A stretch of 64,000 bases of DNA from Lutjanus erythropterus (GCA_020091685.1 CM034607.1:27012145-27076144); one strand, 5' to 3'; positions 36,311 to 48,330 are shown, numbered from the stretch's first letter. Notes: generated by a model from the sequence alone, not told the origin. Translations and numbers: made by a program.

Positions 36311-39300
36311 TGTGCTTTTAATTCTGTTATGTGTCCTGAAAAAGACTTATTATGAAGCAAGTTGGAGCATATATTTTTTTACAGTTCACAAAATTAATTA
36401 ACTAAGGAAGAGTAAAACAGCTTTTTGTTGTTGACGGCTTTACTAGGGTTGGACAATATGTTAATTTTCCAACCTGCCATCGTCAGCCCATCAACCAGTG
36501 ATGGATTCAGACCATCATCAATAGGCAATACATTCATCCACTCAACAAACCCTAATAGTTAGCATGCTAGGCTGAACAATAATATATCTAAATTCCTCAA
36601 ACATATTAGAATTCTAGCACCTAATATCATTAAACAGTAACAGCAACACAGAAATCACTATGTATTGATTCTAAAATTTGGGATTAAATACTTGGCAAAA
36701 TGCACACAAATTAAAAATATGCACCGTTAAAGTCAGACCAGTCAGAATAGTAATGCCTCTACACTATGGCAAAATATGGCAGATATTCTCACAGCCTCAG
36801 CATGTGTGTGTGTTATCACTTTCTCATACAGCTTCAAGTTTCTGTTTACTCAGCTTTCAGCTAAACCAGGAGAATTTCAACAGTGTGAAACTGCAAATTG
36901 CAAAATTTACATTAATAAATCCTTCAAGTCAGGAAAGTGAAAAATAGTTCAACATGCTGAATCACTCAGATAATCAAGTGCAGAGTTGCAACTTTGAGAC
37001 ACTAAGTGTTAACTAAATACAGTGTTTCTCAACCAGTGAGTTATGGCCTAAAAGTGGGTTGCACCAAAATACTGACAATCATCTGTGATGCACCTACAGA
37101 ACATTCAGTGGAGGTTTTTCAGACTCCATCAATCTTCACTATGCATGAGTGGTTTCAAAAACAATTAACATATGCGTGAAATTAGCCTGTCTTTAAGTGA
37201 AACTCATAAACACCTTGCTGTTTATAGGAGACACTAATCATTAATAAATAAACATTCAGAGTTGTAAACACAAAAACACTAATAAGCATGGATATAATGG
37301 GAACACAAGATTATTGCTAAAATAATGATATTGATTTTGTTGTTTGTTTGTTTTTTTTAGAATATATGTAATTCAAGATAAATGTAGAACTATTATTAAG
37401 CCACATTGCAAGACCCAAGATCTGCAACAGACACACTTGATTTGATACAACATGGCAGACAATATGACAAAGCATTATGAGACGTCATAATTTATGACAG
37501 CGAATACAATACAGTTGCATCTGCAGCCCTGAGACTATAACTCAAAATTTCATGTTCGAATTTAGCCTAAAAACTCATTACCAGTCAGAGAGTAACTATT
37601 GGCTTGTTTTGAGCAGATGACAGAAAACCTTGCAGTTTAAAGGCACAATATGTAGGATTTTCCCAAAATAACTGGCCTCCACCCATACCTTCTTAGTTTC
37701 TCATTATTTTACTGTGCTTGGGACGCTTTACCAACCAAAACTGACAGTAATTAAGATCCTATGAACGAGACTCAACAATCAGCTATCTTTGTGGTGAGTT
37801 TGCAAACAAAAACTGACAAATCCTACTTATTCTACTTTGAAGTGACGGCGACCATGAAATGTTTAGAGAAAACAAGACCACACACAGAAGTCAAACTGTA
37901 TCAACAGAAAATCAAGGAAAATGCTGCCACTGTACAGCAAGCAAGTGACAAGTGATGTCTGGGGAGTCAAGTGCAAACCACCAGATCAATGACAGCTCAT
38001 CTCTAGAGATATGACCAAAGTAAAACAATGACTCTCTCACAGATTACTAACTCAAAACTGATTGATCAATGAGTCATTCCATGATTTGTTGATGATGTCC
38101 ACAGCATACAGATCCATTAGGCTTTGATATCCGATGGGCAAAATTCATGAACCTCTTTATGCCACAGCATGAGGTTAAAAAAACATCCCACTGTTATGTC
38201 ATCACCGGCCAGCGGATGGTGTCTCTCAGAGAGAAAGTCTCACTTTTGTCTCTCTGTTTGCTTGTCTGGCTTTGGCTCTAGTGACAGACTGCAGTGCCAA
38301 CCAGCCCTCCCACACATCACCAGACTAAAGACTCCCTGCCCAAGCTGAACCACTGATTTATGCTCCCTGCTAAAATTAAAGAAAATAACAACACATCTAA
38401 GGAAGGGTACAACCTCCCCCTCACTATTCATTGACTGCTTTTTTTGTGTATTCTCTGATTTGTGTTTGTAAGACGTTGTGTGGTTACTTGCTTTCAGGTT
38501 GGCAGCCTGAATACTAATCACAGGTTGAAATATAGTCAGTGTAGGCATAATGTGTTCCAAAGTTATATATAACTGTAATCACATTTGGATTACTCTTCCA
38601 GTATTAAGTACTGTTACTGTGGTGACAGAAACTGTAGGTCAGTGATCGTCAACTGGCGGCATGTGGGCCACATCAAGCCAACAGAATGGACACTGATCAA
38701 AGGAGACAGATTTTTACCATCACTTATCAGTGAACTGCCTCCTTTATGGAAGTTTAAAACAAAAAAATTTGAATAATAGCCTAAGAAATAACATTTACAG
38801 TGCGTGCAGATCAATATTAAATAGCCCCCAACTTAATGAAGCAATAAAACTGCAGGCAGAAAATTAATCAAAGCATGGAAAGCAATCTAATTTAAATTTA
38901 CACTGTCATATAGGAAATATTTAAGTTATAAGTAAAGCACACAGGAAAAAAGGGTTAATGAGTTCACCAAAATAGCTTTGCAAAATTGTGTCAGAGTACA
39001 TACAGCAATTTTTCAAGTAATTTATTGTTATCGTTGTTTTCCTGTGTGGTATAAATTTAATAAAAGCAACATGTAATTTACAACCTTGTTTGGCCAGTGC
39101 TTCTAACAAGGCATATAATTTTCTGTTTTGTTTTTTTCTGCAGTCTGAACATCTGCTCTGTCTGCTGACTCAGCTCAACACGTTACTAGTGTGCACACAT
39201 GCACTACAATACTGAAAGAAGGAACACTACACAGTGAGTGAAGGGATTCAGAAAACATGCAGACATGTTCCAGTGCACTTCATCTTTGGATACTGTCCTC

Positions 39301-42300
39301 TAGTGTCCAGCATGTATACTGCACAAACCCCTCTGTCCTGGTTCAAGTGATAGGACAAGCTTCAGGAGAGAAACATCATATAACTGTATCAAAGACAGAG
39401 GAAACAAAACTTTGCACTTGTGAGCCCCACCAGAGTACCTCAGGGTCCCAAAGACATCCTTACACACTGTTGACGCAAGCAGCCATAGTGAAGACTGTAA
39501 AATGTAAAATCAATAATGGATCCACAATTCAATATTCTCACAAAAACTGCACAAAGTCCCAAGCCGGAAGCCGTAATGAATAATTTATCTGAATCTGTTA
39601 TGAACAGGCCCTGCTTTCTCAACTCAAGAGTTCCTTGAAAACAAAAGAAAGAAGTGAAAACCTACGGCATGACATTTTAGGATTTATGTGCGATACTTTT
39701 CTGTACAATTTGAACATCTTGGATCTTAAGAGAGAACTGAGCAATAACTGTAATCTTAGGATAAGTCTGAATTACAGAAGACAAAAACCATGAAAGCGAG
39801 AAAGTACGGATATCTAATTCAGGAGAGAAAAGAGACTAAAGAGAAACGCAAATCTTCTGTCCCCTGCCTGTCTTACATGCTGAGCTTGTAATATTTGGTC
39901 AAGTATAACACCCTACAGCCATGTTCCCGGATGAAACATGGAAAGATTCACTGTTACTGAAAAAAGACTGTACTCCTCTCCCACACTGTGGGGCATTAGT
40001 CATGTTGTATCTCTCACTGAGAAAGAGGCTGACAGATTTTTAGTTCAGAATCTTAAAAAAAAACTAGAAATAAACATGATTTTGTTTTTGTATTCAGGAC
40101 CTGATTACAGACAGTGTTGGCAGTGTTTTGTTCATTTCAGTTATCTGAGCCTGAAATTCCAGTTGTTTGTAATATCGGACAAGTGTTTTTATGTTTGTCT
40201 AGATGTTAAGCCCCTCATTAGTCCAGTGAATAACTCACTGACAAAGTCATTCATTCAGGCATTTAATGAGCCATGGCTATGTGACATGCAAAACCGGGAT
40301 CATTCACTCCTGTCCTCTCTACAATTCTGCTGACCTGTATAGTCTATGACAGTGTGTTCTAGCAGCAGTCTGTTTTGTTGTTTTAAACACTATCACTCTG
40401 TGCAGATGTCAACAGATCAACTGTCAAGAGTCATACTTGATCAATAAACTAGCATGTTAGAAAGCTACAAAAACCTTGATACAGTCTTAGTGACATCTAA
40501 TTTAGCGTCAGCCAACACTCTCTGCCTCTCAAACTGTCTGCAGCTTGATAACAAATGGTCCTGTCTCCATTTGTTGTGAGATAAAGCTGCAGCTTCAGCC
40601 TTGTATGTGTCTTACAAGGCTACTGAATCCGGCCAAGGCCATTATGGCAGCAATCCAACGAGACAGTAATGATACAGTCGCCTTTATCTAATATATTTCA
40701 TCAGCCTCTGGCATCCTGTTCACATCTAGAGACACTACTGGAAGTCACGAGAAGGACATTTGAGTGAAAATTGAAGTCTCCAGAAATAAATGAACCAGAT
40801 ATCCCACCATATCTCCAAACTGTAGCTCATCAACCAGCTCTGCAGAAGTACTTGAGTCATACAATCCTACTGCTGCTGTTGTCACATAATACTGCTGCAG
40901 TACCCCACCCCATCAAATCAATATCAGAGGCAATCAGGGAGGGGGGAGAAGGAGGTCAGTGTTGCCATTTGTAGTCCGAAGAGACAATATGGACCCCCAG
41001 AAAGTGCTGAGGCAGCGAGTCTGAGCCCTGCCTCAGTGTTCAGTGAGTTAACAGAGGTGGAGGAGCTGTAGAACCTGGACAAACGAAAACTATCTGACAG
41101 CATGGTAAAGAAATTAAAATATTCTAAATATAGTGTACACTTAAAACAGAAATAAATGTTTTTTCTTTAAGTGTCGAGTGGTGGTAATGCAACATTTAGT
41201 TATCAATATATGCCTATTACAAATCCCTAAAATTCCTGGTTTGAAGGAGACAATATCTGGTGTATATATTAATAATATTAGGTGTCACGATGATATTAAT
41301 AATAGTAAACAAGCTGTCACATACACCCATTACTTTTGAGTAAATATTTCTCTAACTCTTGGCTCAATACATAGTGTGCGGAGAAAATGTGAATGAAAAT
41401 GCTGATCTTGTGTGACAACAGCCATGTAGCCAAGATGACAGGGAGATAAACTGTGTGTGCACAAGACCAGAGTCATGTTTACATCCCTGAACCTAACAGT
41501 CCATCAAGATGCCCACGAGGCAAACCCCCGAAAACAACGGCAACACTCATATTCAATGTGACATAAGTCAACAGCGGGAAAGCAAAGAACAACCAAATAT
41601 GTGTATTCATTTATGTGTAAATTTTCAATGATAATATAATCTGAAATGCAGTAATGTTGACATAATTATGAGGTGTAATTTATTTTTCAAACTCAAAATA
41701 TCTTCAAAACTAATGAAATATACAGTCATTAGTGATAAGAATTTTGTTTGGATAACAGCAGACTAACTGCACATGACTCCGACGAAAGGTCTGGACCTCT
41801 CATAAATTGTGTTCATAATTGAAAAATACAAGAAAATTGGTGAGTTCTCCTAAAGTTCTCCTAAATCACCTGTACAAACCACTTAAGAACAAATCTGTTA
41901 ATACAAGTGGTTCTATCATGATACCCATTGACTCAAAGGCATGTCAGCATATGCAACAAATCATCAGTGCTGTAAAGTAAAGGAGTAAGTCAGTAGCTGA
42001 CTTGCAGAAAACTCAAAGTGCACATTCAGGACAGCAGCTGATATGATGAGTAAATGATAAATAGAGTGAGTCTCTATTATCCACTTGTCAGCAGCCACAA
42101 TGAGGCCACAAATCAAAACACAATTATCACAATTATTAATTATCACAAAGTCATCCCAAAGTTTTATGATCAAGTACTGAGCAGAGAGCTTCCTTGTGCA
42201 ATGCTTAATGATGAGTAGCAAAACAAACAACCACTATTAGCAGCAGTATTACAACAGAGTTTGAGAATGAGCACTACAGCAAGAACTTAAAGGAAACGAG

Positions 42301-42379
42301 TGGGCAGACCATCTTCAGATACATACATCCCACTCACAGACACGTCTACCTCCATTTCCTTTCTATGTTAAAAATGTAC
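36311..42379. other. Plectin intron between exons 1c and 1f; repeat fragments only
   Basis: No exon is supported. Repeat fragments include a hAT-type end at 37018 (ACAGTGTTTCTCAACC), a TTAA-flanked MITE end at 37637-37665 (TTTAAAGGCACAATATGTAG), a fragment at 38638-38685 (CAGTGATCGTCAACTGGCGG) and a small foldback-family fragment at 41085-41150 (AAATATTCTAAATATAGTGT). The plus-strand frame at 39938-40333 (131 codons) has no recognisable domain. Confidence 0.5.
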
Positions 42380-42581
42380 CTGCAATGCGGATGACGGCCC
42401 TCTCTGCCGGATCCAGCACGTCACCAGAGGCTGACTTGGAGCGCTTCATACGATGGTGCTTGGGCAGGTTCCAGGGCAGTGTGTCTCCAGGTGATGGAGT
42501 GTAAGTTACGGAACTCAGATCGCTGGAGCTCTCTTCCGACGCAGCCCTGACCAGAGGCCTCCTCTTCGGCCTCTCCTCCAT
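42380..42581 (-). CDS. plec: Plectin alternative first coding exon, 1c type
   Basis: The coding part runs 67 codons plus one base from the ATG at 42581 (MEERPKRRPLVRAASEESSS start) to donor ATTGCAG|GTACAT. Two blocks identify it: PSPGDTLPWNL (residues 30-40) and VLDPAERAVIRIA (residues 55-67). Both also occur in mammalian plectin 1c, as I recall it. The end phase is 1, as in the 1f and 1e exons. A pyrimidine-rich acceptor (TTCACTATGTCCATCCAG|ACTATGG) sits 3 bases before the ATG, implying a noncoding upstream exon; the best candidate ends at 43425. An alternative reading starts at the ATG at 42596 (adding MSIQT) if no splicing occurs there. The exon is Ser- and Arg/Lys-rich (KRSKSAS, RAASEESSS), which suggests phosphorylation sites. 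In mammals 1c is enriched in neural tissue and bound to microtubules. Confidence 0.93.
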
Positions 42582-43424
42582 AGTCTGGATGGACATAGTG
42601 AATAGAAAAGGAGAAACATGGACTCAAAAAATATTTTCTGTAATCTATTGTGTATTGATACTGTGAAATGGCAACATAACCACCAAATATTAGTTGTACC
42701 AGGCCACCAAGGCCTTTTTTAGAAATCACAACAGCAGGTTGGTTTCCTCTTATTGTAACAATTTCAAGAAAATCAGACACAGCCACTGTGAGACTGACTG
42801 TTAAGAGTTTAATGGAATAAAATCATTTGATAGCTAACACAAATTACATAACATCTTTTATTAAATGTCTCTCACATTATCACACCTATCAGCAGGTAAA
42901 ACCCATAATTAATTTACTTAACTATAATTTATATTTTCAACTGTGCACCACTGACTTAACATTAAAATAATTTTGTACTTTTACTCAACTGTGCATAATT
43001 ATTTACTTATTTTTCTATCTTTCTTTTGTATTTTTTGCTCTATATGTTGTTTTTATATACTGTATGCACATATTTTTCAATGCCTTACTATTATTTTATT
43101 TTCTTCTACTGTCTGTTTTTTGGAATTGTACTGTACGTAACCTGGAGATCGATTAAATATTTATCATTCTGATTTAAATAAAACAACTGAAAATCAATAC
43201 AAATAAGTCAATTACATGAGAATATTGTTTTTAGAAATTGAGTAAACATGGCAAACTAGCTGATGGTCTTTCTCATTAGCTAGTTAGCAAAATATTTTTA
43301 TATATTATCAGCTCAAAGAGAGTCAAGATGCTAACGTCAACCGTTGAATTCGGCCGTTAAGTGATTTTAGCAGCTGACTTTTAGCTAACTTTACCGTTAG
43401 CATAATGGTCTTTGTTGGACTCAC

Positions 43425-43560
43425 CACGGTCAAGTACGACTTTCTGTGAAACCTGATTTCTCGGCCGCCTGACAGACAATCCTGTTAGCTCCATTTTACG
43501 GTAAAGACGTTGGGACTCGGCTCAAAAGTAGTTACTAGTAGTCCTTGCGTTAACATTAGT
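43425..43560 (-). other. plec: Probable noncoding first exon of plectin 1c
   Basis: The minus strand has a near-consensus donor, ACCGTG|GTGAGT, at 43425, about 840 bases upstream of the acceptor of the 1c coding exon. No long frame is open across it, in keeping with untranslated sequence. It is somewhat CpG-containing (CTCGGCCGCCTGACAG on the plus strand) and sits next to two CCAAT boxes. The 5' limit is a guess; RNA evidence would be needed to fix it. Confidence 0.6.
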
Positions 43561-43770
43561 TAGCAGAAAACTTCTACTAATGAACTAGCTAACCTGAAAC
43601 TGTAGGTAGGCAGATAGAGTGTAGAAAACTCATTAACGGTCAGATAAACTCAGGTAAGGCTATTTATTTTGTCCCGCCCTACTGTGCTCTGATTGGTTAA
43701 TACTACTGCGCTGTCATTGGCTAGTACTGGTTGCCTGGATACGTCCCTCTGATTTCTGGATAGGCTTTTG
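43561..43770 (-). promoter_or_regulatory. Promoter region of plectin 1c with two CCAAT boxes
   Basis: The plus strand shows ATTGG at 43692-43696 (in TGATTGGTTA) and at 43716-43720 (in TCATTGGCTA); these are CCAAT boxes in the direction of plectin transcription, 24 bp apart. No TATA box is evident, fitting a TATA-less promoter. Distance to the proposed noncoding exon is about 130-290 bp. Confidence 0.6.
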
Positions 43771-45319
43771 GTTACTGCTGGGAATCTGAACCCAAATCAA
43801 GATCTTTCCTAGACTTAACTAAGTAGTTGTTTTGCCTTAACAATAACCGAGATGTTTATAGGGGGAATTTAAGTCAATGGCGACCAATTTTCAAATGGAA
43901 AAAAACAACATGAAAAAGAGACATAAATTGCCTCCATAATGCTCATCTGGCGTAATCAAAGTCTCCTGAAGCCTCAACAATAATTTACAGCACTTTGAGA
44001 ATGATTTATGCTACAGCAGGCAGCAACTTGAACACCAAAATGGAACCAACTGGAAACTCGGAAATTCCGACTTCCCATTTCAAGTGGAACGTTCCATAAT
44101 GCATGAGTATTACAGGTAAGAATACAAAATATGTATTTTTGATTTAGGAGTGAACTTTCCCTTTAAGACAACGCTCTGTGTTGCAGCTTGGTTGTCAGAG
44201 TGCCGTCTGAAGGAGTAGTATTTTTCACCAAAGAGGCCTGAATCACTGAAAGAGCTGCTGTGAGGAGGAGCAGCAGGGCAGGTGCTGCTGATGCACGGTG
44301 CTACGTCACCACGCTCACAGCTCCCCTTTCAGCTGAGTCACCATCCAGCCTACAGGATGCTCTCCATAGGGGCGCTGGCTGCACCGCCACAGCCTCTCTG
44401 ATTGGACAAGAGCAGACAGGACCAAACTCCCCCAAGTAATGTCTACAGTGCATTAGACTCAGTTCACATTCAGTTCATGATTTGGCTAAATGCTATTCCT
44501 GGCTGCTAACTGTTTGTTGTTGGGATTACAGCACTGCAATGCTATTTATCCTCTTTATTATCATTAAACTTTTATTTAATTCAGGTAGAACAATGCAAAA
44601 CATATTTACTGCACGGTTTCAGTTTGGAAAGCGGCTGCTACAGTGCAGTGAAGGAAGTGTAGCAGCACATCTGCACATGACAGATGTTACTACATAATGA
44701 CACATTATTACTCAACTAGTGTGGAAACTTTCTCTTCAGGAAAACTTGTGTATTGCCAGTTTGAAATCAGCATATCATGCCATCCCTAAATCTGTCACAG
44801 ACAAACTAATAACAGCCACTGAAAGTAGAGCAATAACACGTTATACTTTCCTTTTGCAGTTCATTGACCGATCTTAATGGAGACATGGGCGTTTAGCCAG
44901 TATGTGAGCAGTCAGCTAAAACTACTGTTTGGACTCAGCTTGACCTCTAGGATTCAGTCTTTCATACAATAAACGATGTTGTATGAATACTTCAGGAAGG
45001 TGCACGCTGGGCTGGTTGAAAGGTTACAGTAAGGGAGTTGTGTTAATAATTCATAGCTTCTAAAATAGCTCTAACACACAGCAGCAAAGAAGAGATCCTA
45101 AGATTGTTTGAGGCATCAGTGCAAGTTATCTGCATGTATATGAATCCTTCCTGTAAGCTGCAGTAGACAGGCAGCAAAGTGTGAACCTTTTTGATCTGTC
45201 AGGCTCATCAGCAACACTCTGAATTAATCATTACTGTACTGCAGAGCACTGATCTATTCAGTAACACCACACTCCTACAGTAAGATGATGAAACATCTGC
45301 CGCTTTGACTCTGAGCATT
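43771..45319. other. Upstream plectin DNA; possible second promoter-like block
   Basis: No exon supported. At 44200-44420 the sequence is GC-richer and contains an inverted CCAAT (ATTGG at 44401-44405) and a GTGACGTAG-type CRE-like site on the minus strand near 44303-44310. It could be another start region, but no first exon with a phase-1 donor could be found. A foldback-type terminal fragment lies at 44100-44166. Confidence 0.35.
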
Positions 45320-46140
45320 TAAAGGGACATTTCACGCCTCCCCAAAATACATATTTTTAATCTTATCTTTAGTACTATTTATCCATCTAGATCATTTTGG
45401 TGTGAGTTCTACCTTCTTTTGAATATGATGGAACTGGATGGCAGTCAGCTGGTGGTGCTCAAAGTGCCAAAAAAATATAAATTTGATTATCTCAACAGCA
45501 GTGTCTCTATGCAGCAATCATGACACGGTTACACAAGATAATTCACAAACCTTGTTGTGAGCAGTTTCATGTAGGAACTATTTTCTTACTACTACACTCA
45601 CCGTGCAAAAGGAAGTGTGCATCCACTTATGGACCAGATGCTTGCGCTCACGACAACCTGGGATGTAAACATTAATAGCGTTCTCCTTGGCGTGGTGTGG
45701 TGTAACTAGGAATGGCTGCATATTACTTTTTAATGTCTGATACTGATACCAATACCACAAACTTCTGCCGACACAGTCTTTTTCCCTCTCCCAAACCACT
45801 AAACTGTTAATAATACATTTGTATGGATGCACTTTGCTTTACCTTGCCATCTAAAAATCATCATGCTCAAACTGTGAAACAAATAGAAAGGAAGAAGTAG
45901 GCTACATAGTTCATGTCATGACTAAGTTATGCAAAACTGCTGCTTCTTTTTATTGAATCTTGTTCACACAGAGAGAACTTTTGGCAGTATTTCTGTGACA
46001 GGTTAGGCTCATGGATCATATTTCTATCGCTCTTTACTTTCTTTCTCTCTCTGTGCGTCTATATGGTTGGCAGGTGTAGTTCGATAGAAAGAAAATAGTT
46101 CCTACAAGAAACTGCTCACAGTCTGTGGAATATCTTGAGT
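45320..46140. mobile_element. Foldback repeat of the 'GGGACATTTCAC' family
   Basis: The left end begins AAAGGGACATTTCACGCCTC, followed by ATCCATCTAGATCATTTTGG and GTGAGCAGTTTCATGTAGGA (45558-45577). Near 46085-46122 the last block returns inverted (AAAATAGTTCCTACAAGAAA then CTGCTCACAG), showing a palindromic layout. Partial copies lie at 6436, 28972, 44100, 47220 and 54400-54630. This repeat is very common in perch-like fishes. The right terminus is disturbed, so the end is approximate. Confidence 0.6.
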
Positions 46141-46164
46141 AACTGGGTCATGACTTCTAGAAAG

Positions 46165-46199
46165 GGGAGGAGAAGAAGAAGAGGAAGAAGAAGAAGAAC
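46165..46199. repeat. GAA-rich microsatellite
   Basis: An imperfect GAA/GAG run (AGGAGAAGAAGAAGAGGAAG and following). Not in any supported frame. Confidence 0.8.
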
Positions 46200-46322
46200 T
46201 TCATCAATCCTCCTTGTGGGAAATTAAATTTTAAATTATATTTTTTCACTCAATTGTTAATTATCCACACAAGTAGATCTGAAATATGACCATGCACAGG
46301 ATCTATAGACATGCAGTTAGTG

Positions 46323-46590
46323 CAGTGGCTCTCAAGCTTTTTCTGGCATGCCCCCCTAAGAAGGCAAAAAAAAGTTCATGCTTGCAACTAATAAGAAGGG
46401 ATCCAACTTGAATTTTGGTGAAATAAAGTTCAGTTTGGTAGCAACAGCAAAATCTTGTTTATTTTCCTACATAAATTAATTATTAATCCAATTTAGTTTT
46501 ACTCCATGTTTTCCTCCTGTCATCCATGCCCTACCTGCAGTGGCTTTATGCCCCACCAGTGGGACTTGCCCCACAGTTTGGGAACCACTG
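46323..46590. mobile_element. Non-autonomous hAT element with 8-bp target duplication
   Basis: Terminal inverted repeats CAGTGGCTCTCAAGC and, on the other strand at the right end, CAGTGGTTCCCAAACTG. The element is 268 bp long. It is flanked by AGTTAGTG (46315-46322) and AGTTTGTG (46591-46598), an 8-bp duplication with one mismatch. These ends and the duplication length are characteristic of hAT (Charlie-like) elements. No coding capacity. Confidence 0.85.
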
Positions 46591-46678
46591 AGTTTGTGGG
46601 AGGGATGTTAGAGTGATGCGGCCGCCACATAAACATAGTCAGGTGTCCCAAGCAGTGAGGGGTTCATTGCCAAGAGGA

Positions 46679-47130
46679 CAGGGCTGCATGATTAACCATA
46701 AAAAATCCATCTATGCCATCTCATTTCTAAATGACGATGATTCACTTGTTCCTGAAGGACAAACCACATCACAAAATCTGAGCTTCCAGACCACACAAAC
46801 TTTAATAATGCAAAAGCATTATAAAGTGCATTCTGTTTTTTTTTTATGATCAGCAGCATTTAAGTCAACAACTTTGATTAAGTCTTCCAAAGTAAGAGAC
46901 GAAAAGAGACTTGAGATTTTTGTTACAAGAGACAAACACTTTGGTATATGATACATCTCTTTAAAGCTCTGTCTCAACAACAAGTGGTTCACACACGTTT
47001 CTTTTACCTGAGCATCTAAGACGCAATAAATGTTTTTGGTGAAAAAATAAGGACCGTGTGAGAGAAATCATGAACCCAGTTCTCATGGAGAAAAATCACG
47101 ATTCACATTTTAACAAGAATCATGCAGCCC
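46679..47130. mobile_element. Second non-autonomous hAT element with 8-bp duplication
   Basis: The left end CAGGGCTGCATGATTAACC and the right end AATCATGCAGCCC are inverted repeats. The flanks CAAGAGGA (46671-46678) and CACGAGGA (47131-47138) match at 7 of 8 bases. The length is about 452 bp. It contains AAAATCACGATTCACATTTT-type sequence but no long frame. It lies only 88 bp from the previous hAT element. Confidence 0.8.
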
Positions 47131-47138
47131 CACGAGGA

Positions 47139-47639
47139 GGTGAACTGGCACCTCCCTATGCTACCTGTCCACACTCATACTTGAACCCCAGGGACTGAGT
47201 TACTGCCCACACCTGTCCAGCTGATATCTCCAAAACTCAGCAACTCACGCCAAAACTATCCAGATGGGTAAATACAGGTATGAGAAAAGGCGGAGTTTAA
47301 TTTTGGGGTGAACTGGCCCTTTAACACACATCTACTACTGACATCATCACTTCTGTCCTCTAACCATCACTATTCAGAGTGGCTTTTCTTTCTTGTATGG
47401 CCTTCATCCAACCGAGCTGGAAGCATCAGGGTGATCCGCATGTTACCAGGCAACAGGAGGAGCATTAGAGAGCACGCTCCTGAAACTCCGAGGAGTTGGA
47501 AAAGGAAGAAAGTTAAGTGTTGTGAGCTGGTGTGAATAGACAGTGACAGTGGCTGAATCACACTGACAGCTGACTGACCGACTCTCCTCTCCCTCTGTCT
47601 CACCCACTCCACACTGTGAACAGCTGATGGACTTCATTA
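47139..47639. other. Intergenic or plectin-upstream DNA, no gene seen
   Basis: Part of a foldback-type repeat arm is present at 47220-47322 (ATCTCCAAAACTCAGCAACT; TTTTGGGGTGAACTGGCCCTTT). Several overlapping frames of 75-80 codons at 47308-47661 are on both strands without splice or domain support. Confidence 0.4.
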
Positions 47640-48330
47640 AGAGTGGATTCTTGTTGATCATCAGTTGAGAGCTGTCGAGTCTGGATTCTCCCCACCGCGC
47701 TCAGGCTGCGAGCTGCACCGCATCGCCACACCTGAAAGCAGCCGCAGTGGGGAGCAGAGAGCTGATAGGTGCACCTGCTGCCTGACAGGTCAGGACGGTG
47801 CAAAGTAAAAAACACACCCTCGCATTATCTCGCAGTGGTGGCATGCCGGATTATTTCTAACCTGCAGGTTTTCAAGTGACACTAAATCATGTGATTAGCA
47901 GCGTCGCGATGCGGCAAAATGCAAACTATAAATAACCTCTGTTCCGGGTTTACTCACGCCAAAAATATCCAGGATTGCTGCTGCTTAGGTCCCAGGTAAA
48001 CAACCGCAAAAATCCGCCACTGCAGTGGTGCCGTCGTCCCAGTTAGATCCGCTAAAACTTACAGAGCCATCATCATCATCATCCTCCTCCTCCTCCTCCG
48101 CAGCGGGAGTCGCGCCTGCGTCCTGCAGTATCCTGACTGACTGACTGTGGGGTGTTCAGCAGCCGCTCAGACCTGGACAGATCCGGGCTGCCTGCAGGGA
48201 GAGCCGAGAGGAAGAGTGCGTGCTGCTCCCTCACAGACAGCAGGCTACAACAGCACGATGAAGATGAGAGCAGAGATGTGACTGCAGGCTCCGGTGCGCA
48301 TGTGAAAACTGAGCTCAGTCAGATTCACTG
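47640..48330 (-). promoter_or_regulatory. CpG-rich promoter-like region, possible untranslated first exon
   Basis: This is the most CpG-rich block of the central window (for example TCTCGCAGTGGTGGCATGCC, GCAGCGGGAGTCGCGCCTGC, CGTCGCGATGCGGC in parts). On the minus strand a consensus-like donor TTTTGGC|GTGAGTAAAC occurs at about 47957, and another (GGCTCT|GTAAGTTTT) at about 48060. No ATG frame ends there in phase 1, so if it is a plectin first exon it is untranslated and would splice to the 1c coding exon. A (CAT)n(CTC)n run sits at 48070-48099. Confidence 0.45.

Noticed and set aside
39938..40333. Plus-strand 131-codon frame
   Set aside because: Composition and lack of any motif or splice support fit chance; it lies inside the plectin 1c-1f intron.
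48050..48100. Start codon cluster (ATG)5 on the minus strand before a donor-like site
   Set aside because: The ATGs come from a (CAT)n microsatellite and the frame stops within two codons after the run if unspliced, or ends in phase 2 if spliced.
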